This document shows, one piece after another, positions 18,101 through 27,025 of a stretch of DNA of 64,000 nt. The position numbers were made by a program, and so were the translations under genes. The stretch comes from CANMXU01 sp052030545 (GTDB taxonomy: Bacteria; Pseudomonadota; Gammaproteobacteria; Enterobacterales; Alteromonadaceae): NCBI RefSeq assembly GCF_052030545.1, contig NZ_JBPDIH010000001.1:496001-560000 (forward strand), given 5' to 3'. The notes below the pieces were generated by a model that did no database searches, had not been told where the DNA came from, and saw only the letters and a program-made list of their open reading frames with translations. Every line of letters starts with the position of its first letter. Positions within the stretch are counted from its first letter, which is position 1.

Positions 18101-18922
18101 CTATTCAACCAAATACAGTTTTGGCTGCGGTTTATCCGTAGTAATTTGTTTATCTAATTTAGCTAAACGATCTAATATACTTTGATTAGCTTTCATTTTT
18201 TTACTTGGCGGAATGACCAAAGTAGTGTGCTGAAAAATTTCGGCCTCTATGAGTTTTTTTAATATTATTTTTTCAATACGCTTAGCATCTATTGGTAGAA
18301 CCTTGGCTTGATATAAAATCACTTCATGATCGAGCGGGTAGGTTTCGCTAAGCAAATCAACTAATACCTGTTTGTATGCTTTGCCAGTAGAAAACTTTGC
18401 TAACGATTTATCGCCGGCTAACCCAACTTGCCATAAAATTAAATGAGCGGCAGGGTCAACATTGCGTTGATAAAACATAAACTGGCTGGCTTCAAAGTGC
18501 ATGCATCCGGTTTTTCCTGGGTCGATAGCCAGATCTGCATACAAACAATCTTCTGCGGATATGCCAGGTTCCATATGAGCGTGATAACCTTCATTGTCAG
18601 CTTTTTTAATGGCTCGGTGAGCAACACAAGCGAATACACCAGGGTGCCCATAAAATGCAGCTACAACTTTTTTACCAGCGCGTACCTCAGTTAAAATAGC
18701 TTTTACCATGTCGTTGTAGGTACTATTACGATTGGTACCTTCACAGTAATAGGGTTGTAGGCTTCGAACGTCTTGGTGCATTTCTTCAACCCAACGTTCA
18801 ACTATGCCATTCGACATTAAAGAGAACACAATATCGGCATTCTCAATATAGCTTCTACATATAGGACTGATGTGCGCGCCTAATGTCATACCTGTGCCGA
18901 CGCAAACTAAACTTCCTGACAT
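18101..18922 (-). CDS. Split borosin alpha-N-methyltransferase (SonM/OphMA family)
   Basis: 273 residues of the tetrapyrrole-methylase fold. The N-terminal SAM loop is VCVGTGMTLG; YGHPGVFACVAHRAI and MEPGISAEDCLYADLAIDPG are near-identical to SonM segments, as is FEASQFMFYQRNVDPAAHLILWQ. Catalytic residues of OphMA (Y66, R72, Y76, Y98) have equivalents at a constant offset of seven: Y59, R65, Y69 and Y91. The family methylates backbone amide nitrogens of a peptide. Fungal members carry the core on their own C-terminus; this protein ends without one, and a separate precursor gene follows, so it is the split type. Cobalamin-pathway methylases share the fold but not this tyrosine/arginine set. 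Confidence 0.9.
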   Translation of the reverse strand: MSGSLVCVGTGMTLGAHISPICRSYIENADIVFSLMSNGIVERWVEEMHQDVRSLQPYYCEGTNRNSTYNDMVKAILTEVRAGKKVVAAFYGHPGVFACVAHRAIKKADNEGYHAHMEPGISAEDCLYADLAIDPGKTGCMHFEASQFMFYQRNVDPAAHLILWQVGLAGDKSLAKFSTGKAYKQVLVDLLSETYPLDHEVILYQAKVLPIDAKRIEKIILKKLIEAEIFQHTTLVIPPSKKMKANQSILDRLAKLDKQITTDKPQPKLYLVE

Positions 18923-18980
18923 TCAACTAACTCTTTGCCGTTATTATTTAAGTTATATTTTATACTAGGTTAGTTAAATT

Positions 18981-19012
18981 ATTTCTATAAAAACTATTGA
19001 TTTTATAGAAAT
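18981..19012. repeat. 12-bp perfect inverted repeat upstream of the borosin operon
   Basis: ATTTCTATAAAA (18981-18992) and TTTTATAGAAAT (19001-19012) with an 8-nt loop. It lies between the GNAT gene and the methyltransferase start. It could end transcription from the GNAT operon or be a regulator site; the stem is very AT-rich. Confidence 0.5.
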
Positions 19013-19064
19013 TATTTAATGTTAGTTAACTGTTTTTTTGAGTGAGTTGTTAAGTCTATGTTAA

Positions 19065-19613
19065 TTAATTGTTAGCGTAATGTTGGTTAAGGTATGTCAA
19101 AAAGGCATGGTTCGTGATGTTTTTAATCTCATGCTCACTATTGCGATGAGAAGTAGGATCGTTTTGGGCGTTAAATTTTTTGCAAAGTGCTGCCATAGCA
19201 GCATTATTTCTATTGTAACGAAAGTTTATACTTTCCAAAGATAAGCAATTAAAAGAGTACATTATAGTTGCTTCTAATGTCTCTTTGGCGTAGTTTTTTC
19301 CTATAAAACTTGGCAATAGCATTATACCTACTTCATTAATTGCTAATAGTTCATTAGCGTATTTTTTGTATAGAGAAGCTATTCCTAAAGGGGTTTGATT
19401 GTACCGGTCTGTAATAACCCAAGTTATAAAGTTCTTATCTTTAATTTGAGTTTTTTTTAGCATTATTGCAAAAGCATTTTTTGCTTGCTGTAAGTTAAAA
19501 GGCTTACTTATATACATCATTGTTTTAGCATTTGTATAGAGTTCACAATAAATACGTTTGTCTTGTTGATCAAGCGGTCGAATAATGAGTCTTTTGGTAG
19601 TGAATGTATGCAT
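19065..19613 (-). CDS. GNAT family N-acetyltransferase (RimJ/RimL-like)
   Basis: 182 residues with a RimJ/RimL-type beginning (TKRLIIRPLDQQD) and the later EVGIMLLPSFIGKNYAKETLEATIMYSF segment corresponding to the acetyl-CoA-binding motif, followed by INFRYNRNNAAMAALCKKF, the usual N-x-x-S/A-x-x-L/C-x-x-K/R-x-F region. The acceptor substrate cannot be told. It begins 6 bp after the pepsin-like protease gene, so the two are almost certainly co-transcribed. Confidence 0.8.
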   Translation of the reverse strand: MHTFTTKRLIIRPLDQQDKRIYCELYTNAKTMMYISKPFNLQQAKNAFAIMLKKTQIKDKNFITWVITDRYNQTPLGIASLYKKYANELLAINEVGIMLLPSFIGKNYAKETLEATIMYSFNCLSLESINFRYNRNNAAMAALCKKFNAQNDPTSHRNSEHEIKNITNHAFLTYLNQHYANN

Positions 19614-19619
19614 CTTGTC

Positions 19620-20927
19620 TTATGTAACTTGAGTAACTGAGTTATTTAATTTTTCTGCAAACTTAATCACACCAGTTTTACTTTCTGAACGGTCAAATAT
19701 CACGTAATAATTATTCAGTAATGGCAAGCCAATAATTGACTGATTTGGCCATTGTGGTAACTGGCTTAAAATTTTAAATACGGCTTTATCAGGCGTTGGG
19801 CTGTTCACTTGCCAGTAACATTGCGGCGGACAAGTTAATTGAATCGGAGCGCCTGACTCGCTAATAAAGTTAAAGTGAATATCTGGCCATTGGTCTAACA
19901 TTAACAAGTGCTTATCGATGCCGGTTGCTTGAAATTGAATGTCGGCAAAAGGTTTAATGAGCTCAGCAAACTTCGAGTTAATGTTATTTAACTGCTCAAC
20001 CATTTGAGTAAATAATGGCTTGGTTAATACCAATGCACTTGCACCTGTGTCGATTATTGCGTTGGTTAAATAAGCTTTTTCATCTTTTTTAGCAAGTGGC
20101 TCTGCAACAATGGCGTTGTTATTTGCGATTTGAATCGAGATTAGCTTTGCGTTGTAATAAATGTCGTGGCTAATAGCAACCGTTTTAAAGTCACCTTGAT
20201 AATACTCTGTTTGCTCTTCGCCGCCACCGAGTACAATAAAACCTTGGTTTTGACTTAATTGGCTAAGCTCTTTAGTTGTACTTTTTTCATCATCAACAAA
20301 AGTGCTTGAACGATGGCTATAAAAAGCAAATTTATTGGCAGCTAAACCTTGGGTTTCTAATTGCGTAAAATAGGGTTCAATATCCTGTTCGGGTTGTTGC
20401 CACAAAAAATGTTTAAAACTGGGTAGGTCGGTTGAATCGATTAATTGCTGTTTGCTTGCTTGGTCAAAAGGCCACGGAAAGGTTACCGCAGGCGAAATGT
20501 TAGCAGCCGTTAAATACTGACGAAGATCGAAGCCTTTATTTAGGTGGTGATACGCTAAACCTAATATGCCATCAGCATCACCAAAGGTGCTTTTTCCTTT
20601 CTCATTTTGGGCAATTGCGACGTGGCATTGTTCTAAAAGCAATTGCTGTTCGTTTTCACCGTCATTACCAATAAGTACTTTTGTTAAAACTACGGGTCCG
20701 TCCCAACCACCAATGCCATAATTTACCTCTTGTGCATAGCTTGTTACATTTAATGCCTTATCCGATGATGCGTTATACGCAGGCGGTTCAACCACTAATG
20801 TGCTGCTACCCGTGTCTAGTATTAAGTTAACTGCTTGTTTATTCTCACCAATAAAAATTTCTGCGCTGTAATCGCCTTTGGCATAAACGTTGGTGATAGG
20901 GATTTTTAGAATCTTTTCCTGCTGCAT
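19620..20927 (-). CDS. Bacterial pepsin-like aspartic peptidase (family A1, shewasin-like)
   Basis: 435 residues with the two-lobed pepsin layout: the first catalytic motif LILDTGSSTLVV near residue 40 and the second AIIDTGASALVL near residue 290, plus GDADGILGLAY and the late QSIIGLPLLNNYYVIFDRS, all typical of A1 peptidases. Bacterial A1 peptidases are uncommon and are best known from Shewanella and relatives (shewasins). There is no signal peptide or propeptide, so the protein is predicted to be cytosolic and active without zymogen processing. Both catalytic aspartates are present. It pairs with the GNAT gene downstream. The substrate is unknown. Confidence 0.85.
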   Translation of the reverse strand: MQQEKILKIPITNVYAKGDYSAEIFIGENKQAVNLILDTGSSTLVVEPPAYNASSDKALNVTSYAQEVNYGIGGWDGPVVLTKVLIGNDGENEQQLLLEQCHVAIAQNEKGKSTFGDADGILGLAYHHLNKGFDLRQYLTAANISPAVTFPWPFDQASKQQLIDSTDLPSFKHFLWQQPEQDIEPYFTQLETQGLAANKFAFYSHRSSTFVDDEKSTTKELSQLSQNQGFIVLGGGEEQTEYYQGDFKTVAISHDIYYNAKLISIQIANNNAIVAEPLAKKDEKAYLTNAIIDTGASALVLTKPLFTQMVEQLNNINSKFAELIKPFADIQFQATGIDKHLLMLDQWPDIHFNFISESGAPIQLTCPPQCYWQVNSPTPDKAVFKILSQLPQWPNQSIIGLPLLNNYYVIFDRSESKTGVIKFAEKLNNSVTQVT

Positions 20928-21132
20928 ATGTTTTTTAATTATTTATTCCTTTAATTTTTAATAGCATACAGTTGCTTTAATTATTGAGTCAATTCAGTTT
21001 TTTTGTGTTGGTGATTATTTGGTTTTATGGCTAACTGAATTAGACGTGCGCAGAAAGACACTGGCTCAAAAGCAAGCTGGGTTTTATTGGCTTATACTTA
21101 ATTTTACCATTGCTCAAATTGAGTTTGTGTTG

Positions 21133-23529
21133 ATGAATATGAAAAGAAATATCTTGTTGTTTCGCATTTGTTTATTCAGTTGTTTCGCGATAGGTTTAGT
21201 CGCTAAGCTGCAAGCAAATCAAGAGAGTGAGTTCAGTGCTTGGCAGTTAAGCGCTGAAAAAAATACACAAGACGTCTTGGCTGTTACGAGGCAAACAAGT
21301 GAAGCAAGTATTGTTGATATTGCCACTCATTTTAGCGTTGATTTGGCTGAACTAAGAGCCTTGTTACTTGGTGTTGAGCAAAGCATAGTCATAAGTTTGC
21401 CGTTGCCTGACGCTAGCTTACTTGATTTTGAATTATCAAACTCTAATAGCATGGCGCCTGCGTTGGCGCAAAAATACCCTGCGATTAAAACCTTCCAAGG
21501 CATTGCCTTAAATTCAAACGACAATAATGAGCTGATCACTGGGCGTTTTGATATTACGCCAAATGGCTTTCATGGCATGTTCTCTTACCAAGGCGATACG
21601 GCATTTGTTGAACCTTCGCCTGACGGTGAAGATCATCAATACATCAGTTATTTCCGTTCAAACGCCCAAGCGAATATAACGAATAAAAACCTCATTGAAA
21701 AAGCACCTAAAAGTATTCCTGATGACGTATTAGCGCAAATAGAAAACACGGCAAAAAAATCCGCTCAAACAGGTATTCGAACCTATCGTTTTGCCGTATC
21801 GGCAGCCGCGGAATATACCCAATTTCATGGCGGTACAAAAAGCAGCGCCTTGGCTGAAATTGTGACTATGGTTAATCGTTTAAATCAAATTTTTGAGCGT
21901 GATCTATCGGTTAATCTACAGCTGGTTGCTGATAACGACGAACTTATATTTGTTGATGCAATGACTGACCCATTTAGCAACAGTGACAACGATGAAGCTA
22001 TTAATACTGAAGTTATCAGCGATATTATTGGTGTTGATAGTTACGACATTGGTCATGTTGTTGGTACAGGTGGTGGCGGTTTAGCGACTGTTGGTGGTGT
22101 ATGTTTAGATAGCCGTAAGGGAAACGGCGTAACGGGCTCGGCATCACCAACAAACGATAGCTTTTATATTGACTATGTTGCCCATGAAGTTGGTCACCAA
22201 TTTAACGCTAATCACAGCTTTAACGGTACTGGCGGTGGTTGTAGCGGCAATAGAATTTCTAGCCATGCATACGAACCCGGTAGTGGGTCGACGATAATGG
22301 CTTATGCCGGCATTTGTGGTAGCGAAAACTTGCAAACTAGCTCGGATGAATATTTTCATTCAAGCTCGATTAGTGTTATTGAAACATTTATTGAGTCGGG
22401 CAGGGGCGCTAATTGTGGCACTGTTGGTAGTGAAACGAATAACCACCCAGTAGTTGAAGCCGGCGATAACTATACAATTCCTGCTAATAGCGCGTTTACC
22501 TTAACCGGCAGTGCAACAGATAGTGACTCTAGCAATTTATCGTACAGTTGGGAGCAATATGATTTAGGTTTGGCGAGCTTTTCTGCGAACTCTATGATTG
22601 ATGATGGTACGCGACCGATATTTCGTGCTTTTAATCCAGTGTCTGAACCTACGCGTACATTGCCAAAATTGACTGACGTATTAGCAGGAACAACCACTAA
22701 AGGTGAAAGCTATGCCACTACTGATCGTACGTTAAATTTTCGCCTGCTAGTACGAGACAGCGAGGGCGGTGTAAATTACGATGATATGGCGGTAAATGTT
22801 GTCAATACCAATGAGGTATTTGAACTTACTGAGCCAAGTGTCGGCAGTAATTGGCAAACGAATGAGCAAACGATTACTTGGAATGTTGCCGGTACTGACG
22901 GCAATACCATTGACTGCGGTTTTGTTGATATTAGGTTATCAAGCGATAATGGCGATAATTTTACGCATAGTTTAGCACTGCAAACGCCCAACGACGGTAG
23001 TCACGAAATAAGTCTTTCAGGAGTCACCACCAGTCAAGCACGCGTAAAAATAAGTTGTAGCGACAATATCTTTTTTGCTGTTAACAATGGTGCATTTAGT
23101 ATTGATGTTGCCGCTATTTTAGCCATTACCAGCCAAGAAACGCTTTCAATAGAGCAAGGCGAAAGCATTACATTAACGCCAGCAATGTTTAGCTACCAAG
23201 ATTTATCCGCGCTCAGTTTATTGGTATCAGCAGGTGATAATTATACCGTATCAAATACAACCGTAACACCTGATGCAAGTTTTAGCGGTACGTTATCGGT
23301 AGCTGTTGTTGGCGTAAATGGCAGTGATCAAAGCGACGTATTTGTCGCGCAAATAAGCGTTACCGAAGCGCCTGTAACAACCACGCCAACGACGCCGACC
23401 CCAACGGTTACTCAAACTAATACCACCGCAAATACCACAACAAACGAAAGCTCTTCTGGGGCTGGTATGTGGTTGTTTTTATTGTTATCGTGTGCGGTAA
23501 TCGTGCGAAAGTTCGATAGGAATATTTAG
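21133..23529 (+). CDS. Secreted reprolysin-like zinc metalloprotease
   Basis: About 798 residues from ATG 21133; the frame opens 38 codons earlier but that part lacks signal-peptide character, while MNMKRNILLFRICLFSCFAIGLVAKLQA is a good signal peptide. The catalytic motif is HEVGHQFNANH, a zinc-binding HEXXH with a third histidine, where Asn stands in the usual Gly position. A propeptide-like region precedes it and immunoglobulin-like domains follow (about residues 450-750). The C-terminus has a Thr/Pro-rich linker, Ser/Gly, a hydrophobic helix and a basic end (VRKFDR), resembling a GlyGly-CTERM sorting signal. The stop codon TAG starts a 12-bp match to the mini-element end found at dnaE2. 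Confidence 0.82.
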   Translation: MNMKRNILLFRICLFSCFAIGLVAKLQANQESEFSAWQLSAEKNTQDVLAVTRQTSEASIVDIATHFSVDLAELRALLLGVEQSIVISLPLPDASLLDFELSNSNSMAPALAQKYPAIKTFQGIALNSNDNNELITGRFDITPNGFHGMFSYQGDTAFVEPSPDGEDHQYISYFRSNAQANITNKNLIEKAPKSIPDDVLAQIENTAKKSAQTGIRTYRFAVSAAAEYTQFHGGTKSSALAEIVTMVNRLNQIFERDLSVNLQLVADNDELIFVDAMTDPFSNSDNDEAINTEVISDIIGVDSYDIGHVVGTGGGGLATVGGVCLDSRKGNGVTGSASPTNDSFYIDYVAHEVGHQFNANHSFNGTGGGCSGNRISSHAYEPGSGSTIMAYAGICGSENLQTSSDEYFHSSSISVIETFIESGRGANCGTVGSETNNHPVVEAGDNYTIPANSAFTLTGSATDSDSSNLSYSWEQYDLGLASFSANSMIDDGTRPIFRAFNPVSEPTRTLPKLTDVLAGTTTKGESYATTDRTLNFRLLVRDSEGGVNYDDMAVNVVNTNEVFELTEPSVGSNWQTNEQTITWNVAGTDGNTIDCGFVDIRLSSDNGDNFTHSLALQTPNDGSHEISLSGVTTSQARVKISCSDNIFFAVNNGAFSIDVAAILAITSQETLSIEQGESITLTPAMFSYQDLSALSLLVSAGDNYTVSNTTVTPDASFSGTLSVAVVGVNGSDQSDVFVAQISVTEAPVTTTPTTPTPTVTQTNTTANTTTNESSSGAGMWLFLLLSCAVIVRKFDRNI

Positions 23530-23579
23530 AGCGTGTTGTTTAACAATATTGCCAATACTTGAAGGAGATTTTAGCTAAA

Positions 23580-23993
23580 ATGAAATATTTTCCATGCCTT
23601 GTGTTACTACTTGCAGTAAGTGGTTGTAGCCAACAAAGTAATGTCCGCTTAGATACTGAAAATCAAATAAAAAATACAGAGCAAGTGGTTCAAGTTAAAA
23701 CATCTCCCTCGGTAATAAAATCACCAAGTGAAGCAAATAACGATGTTTTACTGGCAGAAGAAAATAAAGACTACCGTATTCTTGCCACTTCAGGCAGACG
23801 CGTAACCTATCCAGGCATTGCCCTTGAAAAGTACGATTGGGTCCATAAATATTGCGGCCGAAAGTTTATGTCAACCACAGGTGATGCGATTACCTCAACC
23901 AAACAACGTAATCAACGTGTGCAGCAAATTGAATATATGCGCTTGTATAATGAAAAAATGCTGTTGATTTGTAAGCGAAATATCAAACTTTAA
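23580..23993 (+). CDS. Predicted lipoprotein of unknown function
   Basis: 137 residues from ATG 23580. The signal peptide ends in a lipobox (LAVSGC), predicting lipid attachment at the cysteine. Residues about 20-55 are low-complexity and polar; the C-terminal half has two cysteines (HKYCGRKF, LLICKRN) that could pair. No family recognised. It lies 50 bp after the metalloprotease gene on the same strand and may share its transcript. The AAGGAG ribosome site is 12 bp from the ATG, slightly far; a TTG seven codons earlier is possible but leaves no proper signal peptide start. Confidence 0.65.
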   Translation: MKYFPCLVLLLAVSGCSQQSNVRLDTENQIKNTEQVVQVKTSPSVIKSPSEANNDVLLAEENKDYRILATSGRRVTYPGIALEKYDWVHKYCGRKFMSTTGDAITSTKQRNQRVQQIEYMRLYNEKMLLICKRNIKL

Positions 23994-23994
23994 C

Positions 23995-24010
23995 CGTGAC
24001 AAAAATCACA
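23995..24010. promoter_or_regulatory. CRP-like site upstream of the TonB receptor
   Basis: CGTGA-N6-TCACA matches the CRP consensus TGTGA-N6-TCACA at 9 of 10 positions. It lies 42 bp before the Fur box and 129 bp before the receptor start. Confidence 0.45.
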
Positions 24011-24051
24011 CATTGTAACTAAGTGTAATCAAAAAATGATCTAAATCAAAA

Positions 24052-24080
24052 ATACAAATGATAATCGTTATCATTTGTAT
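24052..24080. promoter_or_regulatory. Fur box
   Basis: A 29-bp inverted repeat with 13-bp perfect arms (ATACAAATGATAA / TTATCATTTGTAT) around TCG. The core AATGATAATCGTTATCATT closely matches the Fur consensus GATAATGATAATCATTATC. It lies 59 bp before the receptor ATG, implying iron-dependent repression. Confidence 0.9.
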
Positions 24081-24138
24081 TTATTTGTTTTCATTTGTAT
24101 AGAATGGCGCCAATTAAATAATTAAAGGCTAACCATTG

Positions 24139-26274
24139 ATGAAATTGACTCCGCTGTATTTTGCTATGTTTTGCACTAGCAACCTTTTCCTTCCTGCTGT
24201 TGTTCAAGCGCAAGTATCGAGCGCACAACAATCAGATGATATTGAAATTATTGAAGTTAGAAGTATTCGTCAAAAGCTCGAACAAGCTGGTCGTTTAAAA
24301 GACGTTATTCAGCAAACCGAAGTGCTTGATAAAGTGATGATCGATAATAAAAATGCCTTGAGTTTATCTGACGCAATTAACAACGAACCTGGCGTTAATG
24401 TTTCGAATGAATGTTCTATGTGTGGCGTTAAACGCATAATGCTTAACGGTATGAAAGGTGAACATACCACCATTTTAGTTGACGGTTTACCTACACATAC
24501 CTTGATATCGGGTTTTTACGCAGTTGATGCAATTGCAACCACAGGAGTCGATCGCATTGAAGTTGCACGTGGTGCTGGTGCATCGTTAATTGCACCAGAG
24601 GCAATTGGTGGCACTGTTAATATTGTTACTAAACAGGCGTACGAAAATGAAGTTTCTTTTGATGTAGCAAAAGGCTCGCATGACTTTACTGCGATGAAAG
24701 GCATGGCTACAGGCGTATCTGAAGATGGTAAAACTGGCATTACCTTAATTGCCCAATACGATAAGCAAGATCAAGAAGATCACGACGACAATGGCGTCAG
24801 TGAAGCACCATTTCAAGAAAATCAATCAATAACCGCGTTAATTAGCCAAGATATTAATGATACGTATAACTTGCAAGTACGTATTTCAAAAGTGCAATCA
24901 GAAGTATTTGGCGGCCCTGTTATTGGCCATAATACTTATTCCATTGGTGAAGCGATTTCTGGTTATGATGGTATTGATTCACCACAATTATTTGAAGGTG
25001 ATGATGTTCGTAACCAGTTTATTGGTAAAGCGTGGGAAACCACCGAATGGATCGATACCTCGCGTGATGAAGCTTACGTAAAATTATTAACAGAGCTTAG
25101 TGATTATACCACGGCAGAATTTGCGGTAAGTTATGCCAAACATGTGCAAGACTCATTTTATGAAGGTATTGACTATCAAGCTGACGATGTGATGAATTAT
25201 TTTCGTGCGAAGTTTGATACCGAATTAACTGATGAACATTTTATTACTTATGGTGTTGATGCTCGCACGGAAGAAATGCGTTCTAGCACTAAAGCATTAG
25301 AGGGGGTCGAAGCATACGAAAGTGATGCTTTTGATTACGATACGCTCGGTATTTTTATTCAAGACACTTGGGTACCCTCAGATAAACTTGAAGTTGCTTT
25401 AGCGCTTAGAATTGACAAAGTAACCGCGGATTTTATCGACCCGGCTAAAGTCGGCACTGAAATTGATGAAACTTTTTTTGCCCCGCGTTTAGACTTACGT
25501 TATTTCCACAATGAGCAGTTAACATCGCGCTTTTCAACAGGTCGTGGGTATCGTGCACCATTGTCATTTTTTGAGACCGATCACGGTATTTTAGACTCAG
25601 AAAAAGGTTACCAAATTGACATTGACTCATTAGAAGAGTCGATTTCAGCAAGCTACTCACTTAACTACGATACCGATAAATTAGCAGCAACGCTCTCACT
25701 TGCTCACTCACGTGTCGATAACTTAGCAAGCTTAGAAGAAACCAGTGAAGGCGTACCTGTATTAACTCAGTTAGATGAAACAGCAGCAGTAACTACTATT
25801 GATATTTCATCGGGTTATAACATTACTGAAAATTTACTGATTAATGTGAGCGCGGAACAGTTTTTATACGACGTTCAGTTTAAGTCTTCATACGCAATTG
25901 TACCGGTAGAAACCCGTGCAAGTTTTGATATTGAGTGGCAGCTCGACGACTTAAAAGTATTTTGGTCTACTACCTGGTTTGGCGCGCGTGACTTAACGGA
26001 ATACGGTTATGAGGGCTACAATATTAAAGGTGATTTAAGCTCGATAAAGCCAACGAATGCACCGGCATTTTCAAGTTCAGATCTAAAAATTCAATATAAA
26101 CTTTCAAGCAATACCAAACTATACGCGGGTATTTCTAATATCTTCGAATACACGCAAATTGAAGAAGGTGAGTCGCCACTATTTTTTGACCAAGACGGTG
26201 GCTACGATGTTGCCTACATTTTTGGCCCACTGCACGGGCGTGAATTCTACGCGGGTATTGAAATAGGGTTATAA
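24139..26274 (+). CDS. TonB-dependent outer-membrane receptor, Fur-regulated
   Basis: 711 residues with signal peptide (cleavage after VVQA), a TonB-box-like stretch (IEIIEV), a plug domain (about 55-165, with ILVDGLP and VDRIEVARGAGASLIAPEAIGGTVNIVTK) and a beta-barrel ending with YAGIEIGL. The plug carries C92-S-M-C95-G; a CxxCG at this place is, as I recall, also seen in HmuR-like receptors. The Fur box points to an iron chelate or haem ligand; the actual ligand cannot be told. The ATG at 24139 follows AAGG. The next gene starts one base after its stop codon, so the two are translationally coupled. Confidence 0.9.
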   Translation: MKLTPLYFAMFCTSNLFLPAVVQAQVSSAQQSDDIEIIEVRSIRQKLEQAGRLKDVIQQTEVLDKVMIDNKNALSLSDAINNEPGVNVSNECSMCGVKRIMLNGMKGEHTTILVDGLPTHTLISGFYAVDAIATTGVDRIEVARGAGASLIAPEAIGGTVNIVTKQAYENEVSFDVAKGSHDFTAMKGMATGVSEDGKTGITLIAQYDKQDQEDHDDNGVSEAPFQENQSITALISQDINDTYNLQVRISKVQSEVFGGPVIGHNTYSIGEAISGYDGIDSPQLFEGDDVRNQFIGKAWETTEWIDTSRDEAYVKLLTELSDYTTAEFAVSYAKHVQDSFYEGIDYQADDVMNYFRAKFDTELTDEHFITYGVDARTEEMRSSTKALEGVEAYESDAFDYDTLGIFIQDTWVPSDKLEVALALRIDKVTADFIDPAKVGTEIDETFFAPRLDLRYFHNEQLTSRFSTGRGYRAPLSFFETDHGILDSEKGYQIDIDSLEESISASYSLNYDTDKLAATLSLAHSRVDNLASLEETSEGVPVLTQLDETAAVTTIDISSGYNITENLLINVSAEQFLYDVQFKSSYAIVPVETRASFDIEWQLDDLKVFWSTTWFGARDLTEYGYEGYNIKGDLSSIKPTNAPAFSSSDLKIQYKLSSNTKLYAGISNIFEYTQIEEGESPLFFDQDGGYDVAYIFGPLHGREFYAGIEIGL

Positions 26275-26275
26275 A

Positions 26276-26845
26276 ATGAAGAAGCAGGTGATATTAGTGA
26301 TGCCAATGTGTGTGAATAGGGCAGCTTCCTTTTTTATGTTGACCTTTTTAATAGTGAGCTTATTGATGCTAAGCCTTGTCGGCGTTAATACAGCGAATGC
26401 TAAATCAACCAATAGTGTTGTTCCGCTGTCGAGCGAGTTTAAGAACTTAGCGACAGGTAAACACGAGCAATTAGTTGCCAATACTAATGTCGCCAGTGTC
26501 GTGATGATTTTTCAACCTGATTGTGCGTGGTGTAAAAAACAAGGCAAATTGCTGGCATCGGTTAAAAGCCAATGCCAGCAACGCGTTAATTTGTCCTTGT
26601 TAGGCTATAAAGGCAGTACTGCAGCATTAAAGCGCGAACTAAAACATTTTGATAAAAGCTTACCAGCGTATAAAGCTCGGCAGAGCTTTTTACGCCAAAT
26701 AGGCGGCGTTAAAGCGTCACCAACGACACTCTTTTATGATAAACAAGGTCAATTACTGGCTAAAAAAAGAGGCTATATTACCCCTGAAGTATTGCAAGCG
26801 GCATTAAGTCAACTTACTGAGCAGCAATGCCAATGGCAAATTTAA
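26276..26845 (+). CDS. Exported thioredoxin-fold protein
   Basis: 189 residues. A hydrophobic segment (about 18-40, ending VNTANA) is a signal peptide or anchor; the mature part is a thioredoxin fold with the redox motif C83-A-W-C86 and a cis-proline region (KASPTTLFYD). The sequence is of the thiol-disulfide interchange type rather than DsbA. It starts one base after the stop codon of the TonB receptor, whose plug has a CxxC, so a role in reducing or loading that system is a reasonable guess. The N-terminus is rather long; an internal ATG at residue 9 or 11 is also possible. Confidence 0.8.
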   Translation: MKKQVILVMPMCVNRAASFFMLTFLIVSLLMLSLVGVNTANAKSTNSVVPLSSEFKNLATGKHEQLVANTNVASVVMIFQPDCAWCKKQGKLLASVKSQCQQRVNLSLLGYKGSTAALKRELKHFDKSLPAYKARQSFLRQIGGVKASPTTLFYDKQGQLLAKKRGYITPEVLQAALSQLTEQQCQWQI

Positions 26846-27025
26846 CGCTAACTAAGCTGTGTTTAGCTATTTGCCATACCAAAGCGAATAGCGAGCAAAT
26901 ACTTTGGCTGTGTTTTGCTAACCTAAATCAATAAAAGGCGAGTTAGTGGCGCTTAGCGGTCAATATTTGGTAAATGAAACGATATACTTGTTCTAAGAAT
27001 AATCGATGTAAATAAAGTGAGTATA

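Noticed and set aside
18101..18922. Cobalamin or sirohaem biosynthesis methylase
   Set aside because: The fold is shared, but the borosin catalytic tyrosines/arginine and SonM-specific segments are present, and no cobalamin genes are nearby.
22144..22359. Minus-strand frames within the metalloprotease gene
   Set aside because: Antisense shadows without start context or family resemblance.
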